Of a stretch of 64,000 nt of DNA, positions 35,830 through 44,594 are shown one piece after another (position 1 is the stretch's first letter; every line of letters starts with the position of its first letter). The stretch spans positions 62,001 to 126,000 of the forward strand of contig NZ_JFKA01000007.1 of NCBI RefSeq assembly GCF_002115755.1. The letters run 5' to 3'. A model generated the notes under the pieces. The model saw only the letters and a list, made by a program, of their open reading frames with translations, had not been told where the DNA came from and searched no databases. The position numbers were made by a program, and so were the translations under genes. Origin of the DNA: Thalassospira mesophila (GTDB lineage Bacteria > Pseudomonadota > Alphaproteobacteria > Rhodospirillales > Thalassospiraceae).

Positions 35830-37059
35830 ATGTTTGGCAAAGTCGGCCTTTTGGGGCTGGCTGCGGCATTGCTATGCTGTCTTTTTGTCATGTTTGCAAC
35901 ACAGGGTGCCCAGGCAAAAACGGCAAAGGTTTTGGGTGCGCGGCTGGGGGTTTACCCTGATAAAACCCGCTTTGTCATCGATCTTGATAGTGATGTTGAT
36001 TTTACCTATTTCCTGCTGCCAGACCCGTTTCGCATTATCATTGATATGCCCGAAATCGACTGGAGCGCCCCGCCGGGCAAGGTAACATCTGGCGGTGGTA
36101 TCATTTCCGGTTTGCGCTATGGCCTGTTTAAACCCGGGACCTTCCGGGTTGTTCTTGATGTCAGCACGCCAGCTTTGATTTCCAAAATTTTCACCCTGCC
36201 AGCCAGTGGCGGCAAGCCGAACCGCTTGGTGATTGATGTTACGCCGACGTCTCGTGAAACCTTTATGGCGGCATCGCGCGAAAGCATGGCGGCCTATTCC
36301 GCAAGGCAACGCAATGACACATCTGCCACCGAAAAAAGCGCAGATGTCGCCGTGGAAACCGGCAAGACCGGTGTTGATAAACCGTTGATCGCCATTGATG
36401 CCGGGCATGGTGGTGTTGACCCCGGAACCATCGGGGTTGGCGGGGTTTATGAAAAAAATGTCACGCTGGCCGCAGCCCGTGAACTGGCAAAGGTGTTGAC
36501 CGATTCCGGTCGGTATCGAGCCCTTTTAACCCGCGACAAGGATGTGTTTTTAAAACTGCGCCAGCGCACCGAAATTGCCCGAAAAAACCATGCCGACCTG
36601 TTTTTGTCGCTGCATGCCGATTCCATATCCGATTCCCGCCATCGCGGGGCCTCTGTATATACCTTGTCTGAAAACGCATCGGACAAGGAAGCATCGGCCT
36701 TGGCCAGCAAGGAAAACAAGGCCGACGTGATCGCAGGTGTTGATTTGTCTGAAGAAAACTCGCTGGTGCAAAGTATCCTGATCGATCTGGCCCAGCGCGA
36801 AACCATGAATTTGTCGTCTAATTTCGCCACCGACATGGTCCGCGAATTGACCGATGACGTGAAATTGCAGCAACGCACCCACCGGTTTGCCGGTTTTGCC
36901 GTGCTAAAAGCCCCCGATATTCCGTCGGCCCTGTTTGAAATGGGGTATTTGTCCAATCCGACAGATGCGAAATTGCTGCAATCTTCGGCGCATCGCCATA
37001 AAATGGCACAGGCGATTTTGCGGGCGCTGGACGATTATTTCAAAACCCACAAATTCTAG
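35830..37059 (+). CDS. amiC: N-acetylmuramoyl-L-alanine amidase with AMIN domain
   Basis: 409 residues from ATG 35830, with AGGGTGGG just upstream; the frame extends to 35779. The signal peptide ends at TQGAQAK. An AMIN domain (about 30-130) targets the septum. Amidase_3 has zinc ligands in IDAGHGGVDPGTIG and LHADSI, and FEMGYLSN near the end. It cleaves the amide bond between MurNAc and the stem peptide during daughter-cell separation. It is followed by mrcA, so a peptidoglycan pair. Confidence 0.94.
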   Translation: MFGKVGLLGLAAALLCCLFVMFATQGAQAKTAKVLGARLGVYPDKTRFVIDLDSDVDFTYFLLPDPFRIIIDMPEIDWSAPPGKVTSGGGIISGLRYGLFKPGTFRVVLDVSTPALISKIFTLPASGGKPNRLVIDVTPTSRETFMAASRESMAAYSARQRNDTSATEKSADVAVETGKTGVDKPLIAIDAGHGGVDPGTIGVGGVYEKNVTLAAARELAKVLTDSGRYRALLTRDKDVFLKLRQRTEIARKNHADLFLSLHADSISDSRHRGASVYTLSENASDKEASALASKENKADVIAGVDLSEENSLVQSILIDLAQRETMNLSSNFATDMVRELTDDVKLQQRTHRFAGFAVLKAPDIPSALFEMGYLSNPTDAKLLQSSAHRHKMAQAILRALDDYFKTHKF

Positions 37060-37409
37060 CCAATCTGGCGGGAAATACCGCCAGTGGGTTCTGATCTGAC
37101 CGCGATGCGCGGGCGGGTTTGCCCAGTGTTGTGGCAGTTTCGTTGAATTTTTCGTGTATTTTTGCCTTTGCTGATTTGTGCCGTTGTTTTGCCGGGTTTT
37201 ATCGCTACGCTAAGCACTGCGCTTCGATATGGGGCATGTATTTTAAAATTTATTCAAATGCTGGCGAATATGCGGGAAACAAAATGTCGGGCTGGTCGTT
37301 CTATCTCAACATGGTCACTTTTTTGCCGCGATAGTAAGGCTTTGTGTTACTTCTGCCTTCAGGCACCCGTGAAGACGGCAACAACAACGAAACGATAAAG
37401 ATCCGTTTG
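37060..37409. other. Gap between amiC and mrcA
   Basis: 350 bp without a gene. CTGGCGG (37065-37071) / CCGCCAG (37078-37084) follows the amiC stop, but without a T run. The rest is T-rich and shows no clear promoter or operator. Confidence 0.4.
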
Positions 37410-39845
37410 ATGCGTATTTTTCTGACAATTATCGGTGTGTTTTTCCTGCTTGCTGTGGCGGGGGGGGCATGTGTTCTTGGTGTTTTCTGGCATTTTGGCC
37501 AGGATCTGCCCGACTATACCCAGCTTGCCGATTACGAGCCGGAGGTCATGACCCGTGTTCATGCGGGCGATGGCGCGTTGATCGCCGAATATGCCAAGGA
37601 AAAGCGGGTTTTTGTTCCGATTGAACAAATTCCGCGCAAGGTTATGAATGCCTTTGTCGCCGCCGAGGACCAGAATTTCTGGACCCATCCCGGCATTGAT
37701 TTTCCCAGCGTGTTTCGTGCCGCCGCAACCAATATCATCAATATCGGTTCCGGGCGACGGCCTGTTGGGGCCTCGACCATTACCCAGCAGGTGGCCAAAA
37801 ACTTCTTGCTGACCAACGAAGTTTCCTATGATCGCAAGATCAAGGAAGCGATCCTGTCGTTTCGGATCGAACAGGCGTTTTCCAAACAGCATATTCTTGA
37901 ACTTTATCTCAACGAGATTTATCTGGGCCGGGGCAGCTATGGTGTTGCCGCCGCAGCCCTGCGCTATTTTGATAAATCGCTTGATGAACTGACCGTGGCC
38001 GAGGCCGCCTATCTGGGCGCTTTGCCAAAGGCCCCGTCCAATTACGACCCTGTGCGCGATCATGACGCAGCAAAAGGCCGTCGGAACTGGGTCATTGGCC
38101 GGATGCTGGATGAAGGTTATATCACCGATGCCGAGGCCAAGGATGCCATCGCGGCACCCTTGATCGGGCAGGACCGTGAATCGGTCGATTATTATGCCCA
38201 TGCCGATTATTTCGCCGAGGAAGTCCGCCGCGAACTGGTGGCCCGTTACGGTGAAAACGCCCTTTATAATGGCGGCTTGTCGGTTAGGACGTCGGTTGAA
38301 CCAAAATTACAAACCATCGCCAACAAGGTAATGTATGACGGCTTGGTTGAATATGACCGCCGCCATGGCTGGCGCGGGCCGGTTGACAAAATCGATATAT
38401 CCGGCGACTGGAAAGCCGCACTTGAACCGGTCAAAACACCGACCGATGTGCCGTGGCTTAAAGCCGTTGTTTTGAAGCTTGACGGGAATGACGCTGTTAT
38501 CGGCATTGAAAACGGTAAACAGGGCGTCATTCCGTTCGCGCAAATGAAATGGGCGCGCCCGTGGCAAAAAGGCCAGACCGTGGGCGGGGCTGTTGGCAAG
38601 GCATCGGATGTGGTTAATCCTGGCGATGTTGTGATGGTCGAGGCCGTGGCGGCCGATGACGATGGCAATGCCCCGGAAAACACCTATTCCTTGCAGCAAA
38701 TCCCCGCTGTGAATGGTGGTTTGGTGGCAATGGATCCGCATACTGGCCGGGTTTTGGCCATGTCGGGTGGTTTTTCCCATGATTTGTCCAAATTTAACCG
38801 TGCCACCCAGGCCCGGCGTCAGCCCGGTTCGGCCTTCAAGCCGTTTGTCTATCTCGCTGCCCTTGATTCCGGTTTCACCCCGTCATCACTGGTGCTTGAT
38901 GCGCCTTTCGTGATCGATCAGGGGCCGGGGCAGGGCAAATGGAAGCCGGGCAACTATAGCGGCAAGTTTTATGGCCCCTCGACCTTGCGCCTTGGGATCG
39001 AGCTTTCGCGAAACCTGATGACGGTGCGCCTGGCACAAACCATTGGCATGGAAAAAGTGGTTAATTATGCCGAAAAATTCGGTGTTGTTGATAACATGCC
39101 CGCCGTTCTTTCCATGGCGCTTGGGGCTGCTGAAACCACGGTGTTAAAGCTGACCAACGGCTATTCCGAGCTGGTTAATGGCGGTAAAAAAGTATCTCCT
39201 ACCCTGATTGACCGTATTCAGGATCGCCGTGGCAAAGTGATCTACCGTCGCGATGATCGCCAGTGCGCGGAATGTCAGGATGTGGCTTATAATGGCCAGT
39301 TGCCGCCCGAATTGCCCGATAATCGTGAACAACTGACCGACCCGGCCAGCGCCTATCAGATTGTGTCCATTCTGGAAGGGGTGGTTCAACGTGGCACAGG
39401 TCGCCGGATGCGTAATTTGCAGTTCCCGCTGGCGGGTAAAACCGGCACCACCAATGATTCGCGCGATGCATGGTTTGTGGGTTTCACCCCCGACCTTGCC
39501 GTGGGCGTCTATGTCGGTTTTGACGATAACCGTTCATTGGGCGCGCGCGAACAGGGTGCCTCGGCAGCAGCGCCGATTTTTCAGGAATTTATGACCCACG
39601 CCATGGACGGTGTTAAAGCCGTTCCGTTCCGGACCCCGCCCGGTATTCGCATGGTCCGGGTTAATGCCAGAAGCGGTTTGCCCGCCCAAAGCGGCGATAG
39701 CAATGTGATTTGGGAAGCCTTTAAACCCGGCACGATCCCGGAACGAAATGACAATGTTATTGGCGGCGGCTCGCCCGGTTCGGGGTCATCAGGAAGCAGC
39801 GGCGGCAGTGACAGCGGCGTTTCCAGCCCCAGTGGTATTTATTAA
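37410..39845 (+). CDS. mrcA: Penicillin-binding protein 1A
   Basis: 811 residues from ATG 37410; a GTG at 37344 with AAGG upstream would add 22 residues. After one membrane helix (about 3-25), the GT51 glycosyltransferase domain has FVAAEDQNFWTHPGID and GASTITQQVAKNFLLTNE. The OB-like insert follows. The transpeptidase domain has SAFK, SRN and KTGTT in the standard order. The Gly/Ser-rich tail is disordered. It polymerises and cross-links peptidoglycan at the inner membrane. Confidence 0.95.
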   Translation: MRIFLTIIGVFFLLAVAGGACVLGVFWHFGQDLPDYTQLADYEPEVMTRVHAGDGALIAEYAKEKRVFVPIEQIPRKVMNAFVAAEDQNFWTHPGIDFPSVFRAAATNIINIGSGRRPVGASTITQQVAKNFLLTNEVSYDRKIKEAILSFRIEQAFSKQHILELYLNEIYLGRGSYGVAAAALRYFDKSLDELTVAEAAYLGALPKAPSNYDPVRDHDAAKGRRNWVIGRMLDEGYITDAEAKDAIAAPLIGQDRESVDYYAHADYFAEEVRRELVARYGENALYNGGLSVRTSVEPKLQTIANKVMYDGLVEYDRRHGWRGPVDKIDISGDWKAALEPVKTPTDVPWLKAVVLKLDGNDAVIGIENGKQGVIPFAQMKWARPWQKGQTVGGAVGKASDVVNPGDVVMVEAVAADDDGNAPENTYSLQQIPAVNGGLVAMDPHTGRVLAMSGGFSHDLSKFNRATQARRQPGSAFKPFVYLAALDSGFTPSSLVLDAPFVIDQGPGQGKWKPGNYSGKFYGPSTLRLGIELSRNLMTVRLAQTIGMEKVVNYAEKFGVVDNMPAVLSMALGAAETTVLKLTNGYSELVNGGKKVSPTLIDRIQDRRGKVIYRRDDRQCAECQDVAYNGQLPPELPDNREQLTDPASAYQIVSILEGVVQRGTGRRMRNLQFPLAGKTGTTNDSRDAWFVGFTPDLAVGVYVGFDDNRSLGAREQGASAAAPIFQEFMTHAMDGVKAVPFRTPPGIRMVRVNARSGLPAQSGDSNVIWEAFKPGTIPERNDNVIGGGSPGSGSSGSSGGSDSGVSSPSGIY

Positions 39846-39883
39846 GGCCCCTAAGCAGCGCCGATTTGGCAAAGAAATATATT

Positions 39884-39918
39884 AAAAGGGCCGGGGAATT
39901 GTATTTCCGGCCCTTTTG
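39884..39918 (+). terminator. Terminator of mrcA
   Basis: AAAAGGGCCGG (39884-39894) / CCGGCCCTTTT (39907-39917), loop with an inner GGAA/TTCC pair. Confidence 0.9.
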
Positions 39919-40036
39919 TCTGCGCCGCAGGGGTTTCAAGCGGGGCAAAAACTGTTATAAGCGCCGCCGATGACGCGATGTTTGCGACTTTCGGCAGGCA
40001 TCGTCCAAACCAGATTTTTGTATAACGGAGACATCA

Positions 40037-41165
40037 ATGCGCGCTGAAGCACAGGCATTGGTAGATGAGATCAAGCAGTCGATGGCACTGCTGAGGAGGC
40101 ATCTTTGACTGGGATAATGCCCTTAGACGCCTCGACGAATTAAACGCCCTTGCCGAAGACCCGACCTTGTGGGATAGCCCCGATAACGCGCAAAAAGTCA
40201 TGCGCGAACGGACCCATCTGGAAGATTCGATTAATGGTTACAAATCACTGGCACAGGACCTTGCGGACAATATCGAACTGATCGAACTTGGCGAAGCCGA
40301 GGGCGATGACGATACGGTCACGGAAGCCGAAGACGGTTTGCGTTCCATCCGCGATATTGCGGCCAAGCGTGAACTTGAAAGCCTGTTGTCTGGCGAAGCT
40401 GATTCCAACGATGCCTATTTGGAAGTGCATGCCGGTGCCGGTGGGACCGAAGCACAAGACTGGGCCAATATGCTGGCACGCATGTATGTGCGCTGGTCGG
40501 AATCCAAGGGTTACAAGCTGGAAATGCTTGAAGAAAGTAACGGTGAAGAAGCCGGTATTAAATCTGTGACCTACAAGATTTCCGGGCATAATGCCTATGG
40601 CTGGCTGAAAAACGAAGTTGGTGTGCATCGTCTGGTGCGTATTTCGCCTTATGACAGCGCGTCGCGTCGCCATACCAGTTTTTCGTCTTGCTGGGTTTAT
40701 CCGGTGGTCGATGATGATATCAATATCGAAATTCTGGATAAGGATTTGCGGATTGATACCTATCGGGCATCAGGTGCCGGTGGGCAGCACGTTAACCGGA
40801 CCGATTCCGCTGTGCGTATGACCCATATTCCAACCGGCATTGTGGCCCAGTGCCAGAATGACAGATCCCAGCATAAGAACCGCGAAACCGCGATGAAAAT
40901 GCTGAAAGCCCGGTTGTATGAAGCCGAATTGCAGCGCCGCGAAGCCGAAGCCCAGGCCGTTGAAGACACCAAGTCCGATATTGGCTGGGGGCATCAAATT
41001 CGCTCGTATGTGTTGCAGCCCTATCAAATGATCAAGGACCTGCGCACCGGTGTTTCAACATCCGACACCCAGGGTGTTTTGAACGGTGATCTGGACCAGT
41101 TCATGGCCGCAGCCCTGGCCGCGCGTGTGACCGGGTCGGCGGGCGAGATCGAAGATATCGATTAA
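40037..41165 (+). CDS. prfB: Peptide chain release factor 2 (programmed +1 frameshift)
   Basis: 375 residues across two frames. ATG 40037 opens a 23-codon segment ending CTT-TGA at 40103-40108. Reading resumes one base later at GAC (40107) and continues to 41165. A separate start at 40167 is only an internal Met. The GGQ loop ([10 protein letters not shown]) that triggers peptidyl-tRNA hydrolysis is present. The stop-codon-reading tripeptide is Ser-Pro-Tyr in [13 protein letters not shown], where E. coli has SPF. RF2 ends translation at UGA and UAA and controls its own level by frameshifting at its UGA. Confidence 0.97.
40094..40108 (+). promoter_or_regulatory. prfB programmed frameshift signal
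   Basis: AGGAGG (40094-40099), three bases (CAT), then CTT TGA with C following. This is the same geometry as E. coli prfB: an internal Shine-Dalgarno sequence 3 bases before the slippery CUU and an in-frame UGA. Confidence 0.95.
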
Positions 41166-41187
41166 CCGGTTTACAGTCCGGTTTTGA

Positions 41188-41219
41188 AACCCTCGTTGTT
41201 TTTTGCAACGGGGGTTTTT
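41188..41219 (+). terminator. Terminator of prfB
   Basis: AACCCTCGTTG (41188-41198) / CAACGGGGGTT (41206-41216) with one T-G pair, then TTTTT. Confidence 0.9.
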
Positions 41220-41290
41220 CTTTGCCCGGATCGAAAATCTGGATGTAGTGGCGAGGGCTTTTGAAATTTCCTGTTGCAGATTGCGTTGAA

Positions 41291-41320
41291 TTGTATAGAC
41301 ATAATAACATGTCTATACAA
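41291..41320. promoter_or_regulatory. 30-bp operator-like palindrome, GntR-type half sites
   Basis: TTGTATAGACAT (41291-41302), AATAAC, ATGTCTATACAA (41309-41320): perfect 12-bp arms. Each arm itself resembles a TGTATAGACA GntR/HutC-family operator. It lies 39 bp before the YjiH-type gene, in the expected promoter area. No GntR gene is in the window. Confidence 0.65.
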
Positions 41321-41358
41321 AATAGATGCCTATAAACGCGAAATTCAGGGAAGCTGTT

Positions 41359-42672
41359 ATGTCGTTAAGGAACGAACCTGTGCCCGGGCAGGCCAATGCC
41401 GCCAATATCTGGCGGTTGCTGGGATTAAGTGCGATTGGCATTTTCATCTTTTTTGTGCCGATCACGCTGGAAGGTAAAACATCGATCCCGCTCGATCATA
41501 TGGTGGGGTATTTACGGGGCGTATTGGGGGCAGTGGCCGGGTATTATGCGCTCGCCATGATATGGGCAGGGGCGGCTTATCCGTTTGTGACCGGCAAGTG
41601 GAAAACCGGCACCACCGAAAAGGTTTTCTCGCTGCTTAAAGTGATTGGCGCACTTACCGCTGTTCTGGCCCTGACCGGCTGGGGGCCCCAAGCCCTGCAA
41701 ACCGGTGATATGTTGCCGTTCTTGTTTAACAAACTGGTGATTTCGGTTGGCTTGATTGTGCCGATTGGTGCCGTGTTTCTGGCCTTGCTGGTCAGTTACG
41801 GGTTGCTGGAATTTATCGGGGTGTTTTTACAGCCGGTCATGCGCCCGATCTGGAAAACACCGGGGCGTTCGGCGATTGATGCTGTGGCCTCTTTTGTGGG
41901 CAGTTACTCAATCGGGTTGTTGATTACCAATCGGGTCTATAAGGCCGGGCAATATTCCGCCCGTGAAGCTGCTGTTATTGCGACCGGTTTTTCGACGGTG
42001 TCGGCAACCTTCATGATCATTGTCGCCAAAACCCTGAACCTGATGGAAATCTGGAATCAGTATTTTTGGCTGACACTGGCAATCACCTTTGTGGTGACGG
42101 CTATTACTGTGCGTATTCCGCCGCTGTCGGGGATGGATGACCACGCCAGCGACCCCGAACAGGAAGTTCCGTCGGGCCAGCGTATGCGCACGGCGTGGCA
42201 AAGCGGCCTTGATGTTGCCCACAACGCACCGGGATTGCTTGAAAATGTGAAGCTGAATTTCCGGGAAGGTTTGCTGATGACCTTGTCGATTTTGCCTTCC
42301 ATCATGTCGGTTGGCCTGATCGGTTTGCTTTTGGCGAAATACACCCCGGTGTTTGATTGGCTCGGCTATATCTTTTATCCGTTCACGGCTATTTTTGGCC
42401 TTGATGGGGCGATGGAACTGGCCAAGGCATCGGCAACGGGCCTGGCTGAAATGTTCTTGCCTGCCTTGTTGCTGGGCGATGCTGATATGGTGGTGCGTTT
42501 TGCTGCCGGGGTGGTCAGTGTATCGGGTGTTTTGTTCTTCTCGGCGTCGATTCCATGCATTCTGTCTACCGAAATTCCCATTGGTGTCGGACGGCTGGTG
42601 ATTGTGTGGTTTTTGCGCGTCGCGCTAAGCCTGTTATTGGCGATACCTGCAGGAATGCTGATCGCGAGCTAG
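41359..42672 (+). CDS. YjiH-family membrane protein (nucleoside-recognition/Gate domain)
   Basis: 437 residues from ATG 41359, with AGGGA 8 bases upstream; the frame runs back to 41326, which has no site. About ten hydrophobic segments are seen. The Gate-like repeats contain SFVGSYSIGLLITNRVYKAG and ATGLAEMFLPALLLGDADMVVRF. YjiH proteins are predicted transporters related to nucleoside carriers; the substrate is unknown. A large GntR-like palindrome lies 39 bp upstream, so expression is probably ligand-controlled. Monocistronic, with a strong terminator. Confidence 0.85.
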   Translation: MSLRNEPVPGQANAANIWRLLGLSAIGIFIFFVPITLEGKTSIPLDHMVGYLRGVLGAVAGYYALAMIWAGAAYPFVTGKWKTGTTEKVFSLLKVIGALTAVLALTGWGPQALQTGDMLPFLFNKLVISVGLIVPIGAVFLALLVSYGLLEFIGVFLQPVMRPIWKTPGRSAIDAVASFVGSYSIGLLITNRVYKAGQYSAREAAVIATGFSTVSATFMIIVAKTLNLMEIWNQYFWLTLAITFVVTAITVRIPPLSGMDDHASDPEQEVPSGQRMRTAWQSGLDVAHNAPGLLENVKLNFREGLLMTLSILPSIMSVGLIGLLLAKYTPVFDWLGYIFYPFTAIFGLDGAMELAKASATGLAEMFLPALLLGDADMVVRFAAGVVSVSGVLFFSASIPCILSTEIPIGVGRLVIVWFLRVALSLLLAIPAGMLIAS

Positions 42673-42700
42673 GCTAAAACCGGTTCTGATGTGATTAAAG

Positions 42701-42732
42701 CGGCCCCGGATGTATGTTCCGGGGCCGTTTTT
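42701..42732 (+). terminator. Terminator of the YjiH-type gene
   Basis: Perfect 10-bp stem CGGCCCCGGA (42701-42710) / TCCGGGGCCG (42718-42727), then TTTTT. Confidence 0.92.
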
Positions 42733-42905
42733 GTGTTTATGAAGGCCGCGTTGCCGCAGGAATTTTCAGCTGTGAAATTTTGGCATGGGTGCAATGCGAC
42801 ATAAAAAACGATTTAGAAACAAGGTCTTATGTCGACTTTGGCAGCAGTCTTGTTCTGTGATGCATTTCACACTTGCCATTCTGCGCCGCAATTTCATATA
42901 CATTG

Positions 42906-42932
42906 CTTACAATATGTATTGCGTATTATAAG
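42906..42932. promoter_or_regulatory. Dyads upstream of marR
   Basis: CTTACAATA (42906-42914) and TATTATAAG (42924-42932) are inverted with one mismatch, and CAATA-TG-TATTG (42910-42921) lies inside. The site is 14 bp before the marR start. A MarR autoregulatory operator is the natural reading. Confidence 0.5.
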
Positions 42933-42945
42933 TTGGAGCTGGTTT

Positions 42946-43446
42946 TTGCAATCCTCGCGTGATCCCCAAAGAAGCATCGGCTTTTTGCTGAAAGACGTTT
43001 CGCGTTTGATGATGCGTCGTTTCAACCGCCGTGCGCGCGATTTGGGACTAACCCAGTCGCAGTTGCAGGCCCTTGCTTTTCTGGTCCCGCGCGAGGGGAT
43101 TAATCAGGCTGCGCTGGCCGAAATGATGGATATCCAGCCGATTACGCTGGCGCGTTTGATTGACCGGCTTGAGGAATCCGGTTTGGTGGAACGCAGGCGT
43201 GACCCGGATGACCGGCGGGCGGTTAATCTTTACATCGGCAAAAATGCATCTCCGCTTATTGATAAAATGTGGGAATTCGCAGCGGAAACCCGGCGCGATG
43301 CGCTGAGTGGCCTGTCGGACGACGAACAGGAAGTCATGATCGATACGTTGCAACGTATGCGCATGAACCTGATTTCGTGCGAGCAGGACTCGGCTGACAA
43401 AAACCCGCCCGCAGGAAAATCTGTTTTAAAAGGCAAAGAAGAATGA
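42946..43446 (+). CDS. MarR-family regulator of emrAB
   Basis: 166 residues from a TTG at 42946, with TTGGAG 8 bases upstream. The frame remains open to 42829, but those residues look unlike the family and run over the operator dyads. The winged helix contains LTQSQLQALAFLVPREGINQAALAEMMDIQPITLARLIDRLEESGLVERRRD, a textbook MarR core including the wing DPDDRRAVNLYI. The stop overlaps the emrA start by four bases. It most likely represses this operon and releases DNA on binding a drug or phenolic ligand. Confidence 0.9.
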   Translation: MQSSRDPQRSIGFLLKDVSRLMMRRFNRRARDLGLTQSQLQALAFLVPREGINQAALAEMMDIQPITLARLIDRLEESGLVERRRDPDDRRAVNLYIGKNASPLIDKMWEFAAETRRDALSGLSDDEQEVMIDTLQRMRMNLISCEQDSADKNPPAGKSVLKGKEE

Positions 43447-44594
43447 ACGAAAGAGTGGATAATGCCACCGACATCGAGGGTGGCAATGGCACTGCTGGCA
43501 CGCCGAAACGCAAACGGCGTTGGTTGCGGCCGGTCTTGCTGATTTTGGGGCCAGTGGCTGTCATTATTGGTGGCACCTACTGGTACTATTCGGGCGGGCG
43601 TTATATTGAAACCGAAAATGCCTATGTCCATGCCGATATGGTCGCCATCAGCCCGCGGGTCAGCGGGCAGGTTGCCGATGTACTGGTGCATGAAAACCAG
43701 CAGGTTAAAAAGGGCGATGTTTTACTGCGGCTCGACCGTAATCCCTTTACCATTGCGGTGGAACAGGCACAGGCAAATCTGGCATCTGTCCGCCAGGACA
43801 TGAATGCGCTGAAACAGGGTTACGCCGAACAGCAGGGCAGCCTTGAGCTGGCCAAGATCAAGCTGGAATATGCCCAGCGGACCTATGCCCGGCAATCGCA
43901 GCTCAGCAAAAAAAACGTGGTGTCACAGGCGACCTTTGATGATTCCCAGAACGCAGTTGCCAGCGCCAAGCAGCAAATTGCACTGGATCGCCAAGCCATG
44001 CAGACAACCCTTGCCAAGCTGGGCGGGTCGGTGGACACCCCGGTCGAGCAATTGCCGCAATTTCAGCAGGCCAAAGCCGCGCTTGATCAGGCGGAACTTG
44101 ATTTGGCCCATACGGTTATTACTGCACCCTTTGATGGTGTTGTGACCAACAAACCCGAACCTGGTGCCTATATTACACCGGGCAAAGCGGTTGCCAGCCT
44201 GATTTCAACCAAATCGATGTGGATTGATGCCAATTTCAAGGAAGTCGATTTGACCTATCTTGAAACCGGGCAGGAAGTTTCGATCACGGTTGATGCCTAT
44301 CCTGAACAAGAATGGAAAGGTGTTGTGCAAAGCGTTTCACCAGCAACCGGGGCCGAGTTTTCGGTGTTGCCCGCCCAGAATGCGACGGGTAACTGGGTGA
44401 AGGTTGTGCAGCGGATTCCGGTTCGTATTGAACTTGAAATGACCAATAGTCAGCCGGTCCTGCGGGCCGGTATGAGCACGACGGTTGAAGTTGACACCCA
44501 TCACAAACGCGAAATGCCCGCCTTTGCCCAGACGGCATTGTCGTGGGTTGGTGTCAATCAGGCCGAAGCCGGCACCAGGGATCGCGTGCAATGA
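43443..44594 (+). CDS. emrA: EmrA-type membrane fusion protein (HlyD family)
   Basis: 383 residues. One membrane helix (about 24-42) anchors a periplasmic part. The barrel-sandwich halves are YIETENAYVHADMVAISPRVSG near the start and FDGVVTNKPEPGAYITPGKAV later, split by a long helical hairpin (about 100-200). It bridges the inner-membrane pump EmrB to an outer-membrane channel not present here. ATGA overlaps at both ends couple translation with marR and emrB. Confidence 0.92.
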   Translation: MNERVDNATDIEGGNGTAGTPKRKRRWLRPVLLILGPVAVIIGGTYWYYSGGRYIETENAYVHADMVAISPRVSGQVADVLVHENQQVKKGDVLLRLDRNPFTIAVEQAQANLASVRQDMNALKQGYAEQQGSLELAKIKLEYAQRTYARQSQLSKKNVVSQATFDDSQNAVASAKQQIALDRQAMQTTLAKLGGSVDTPVEQLPQFQQAKAALDQAELDLAHTVITAPFDGVVTNKPEPGAYITPGKAVASLISTKSMWIDANFKEVDLTYLETGQEVSITVDAYPEQEWKGVVQSVSPATGAEFSVLPAQNATGNWVKVVQRIPVRIELEMTNSQPVLRAGMSTTVEVDTHHKREMPAFAQTALSWVGVNQAEAGTRDRVQ

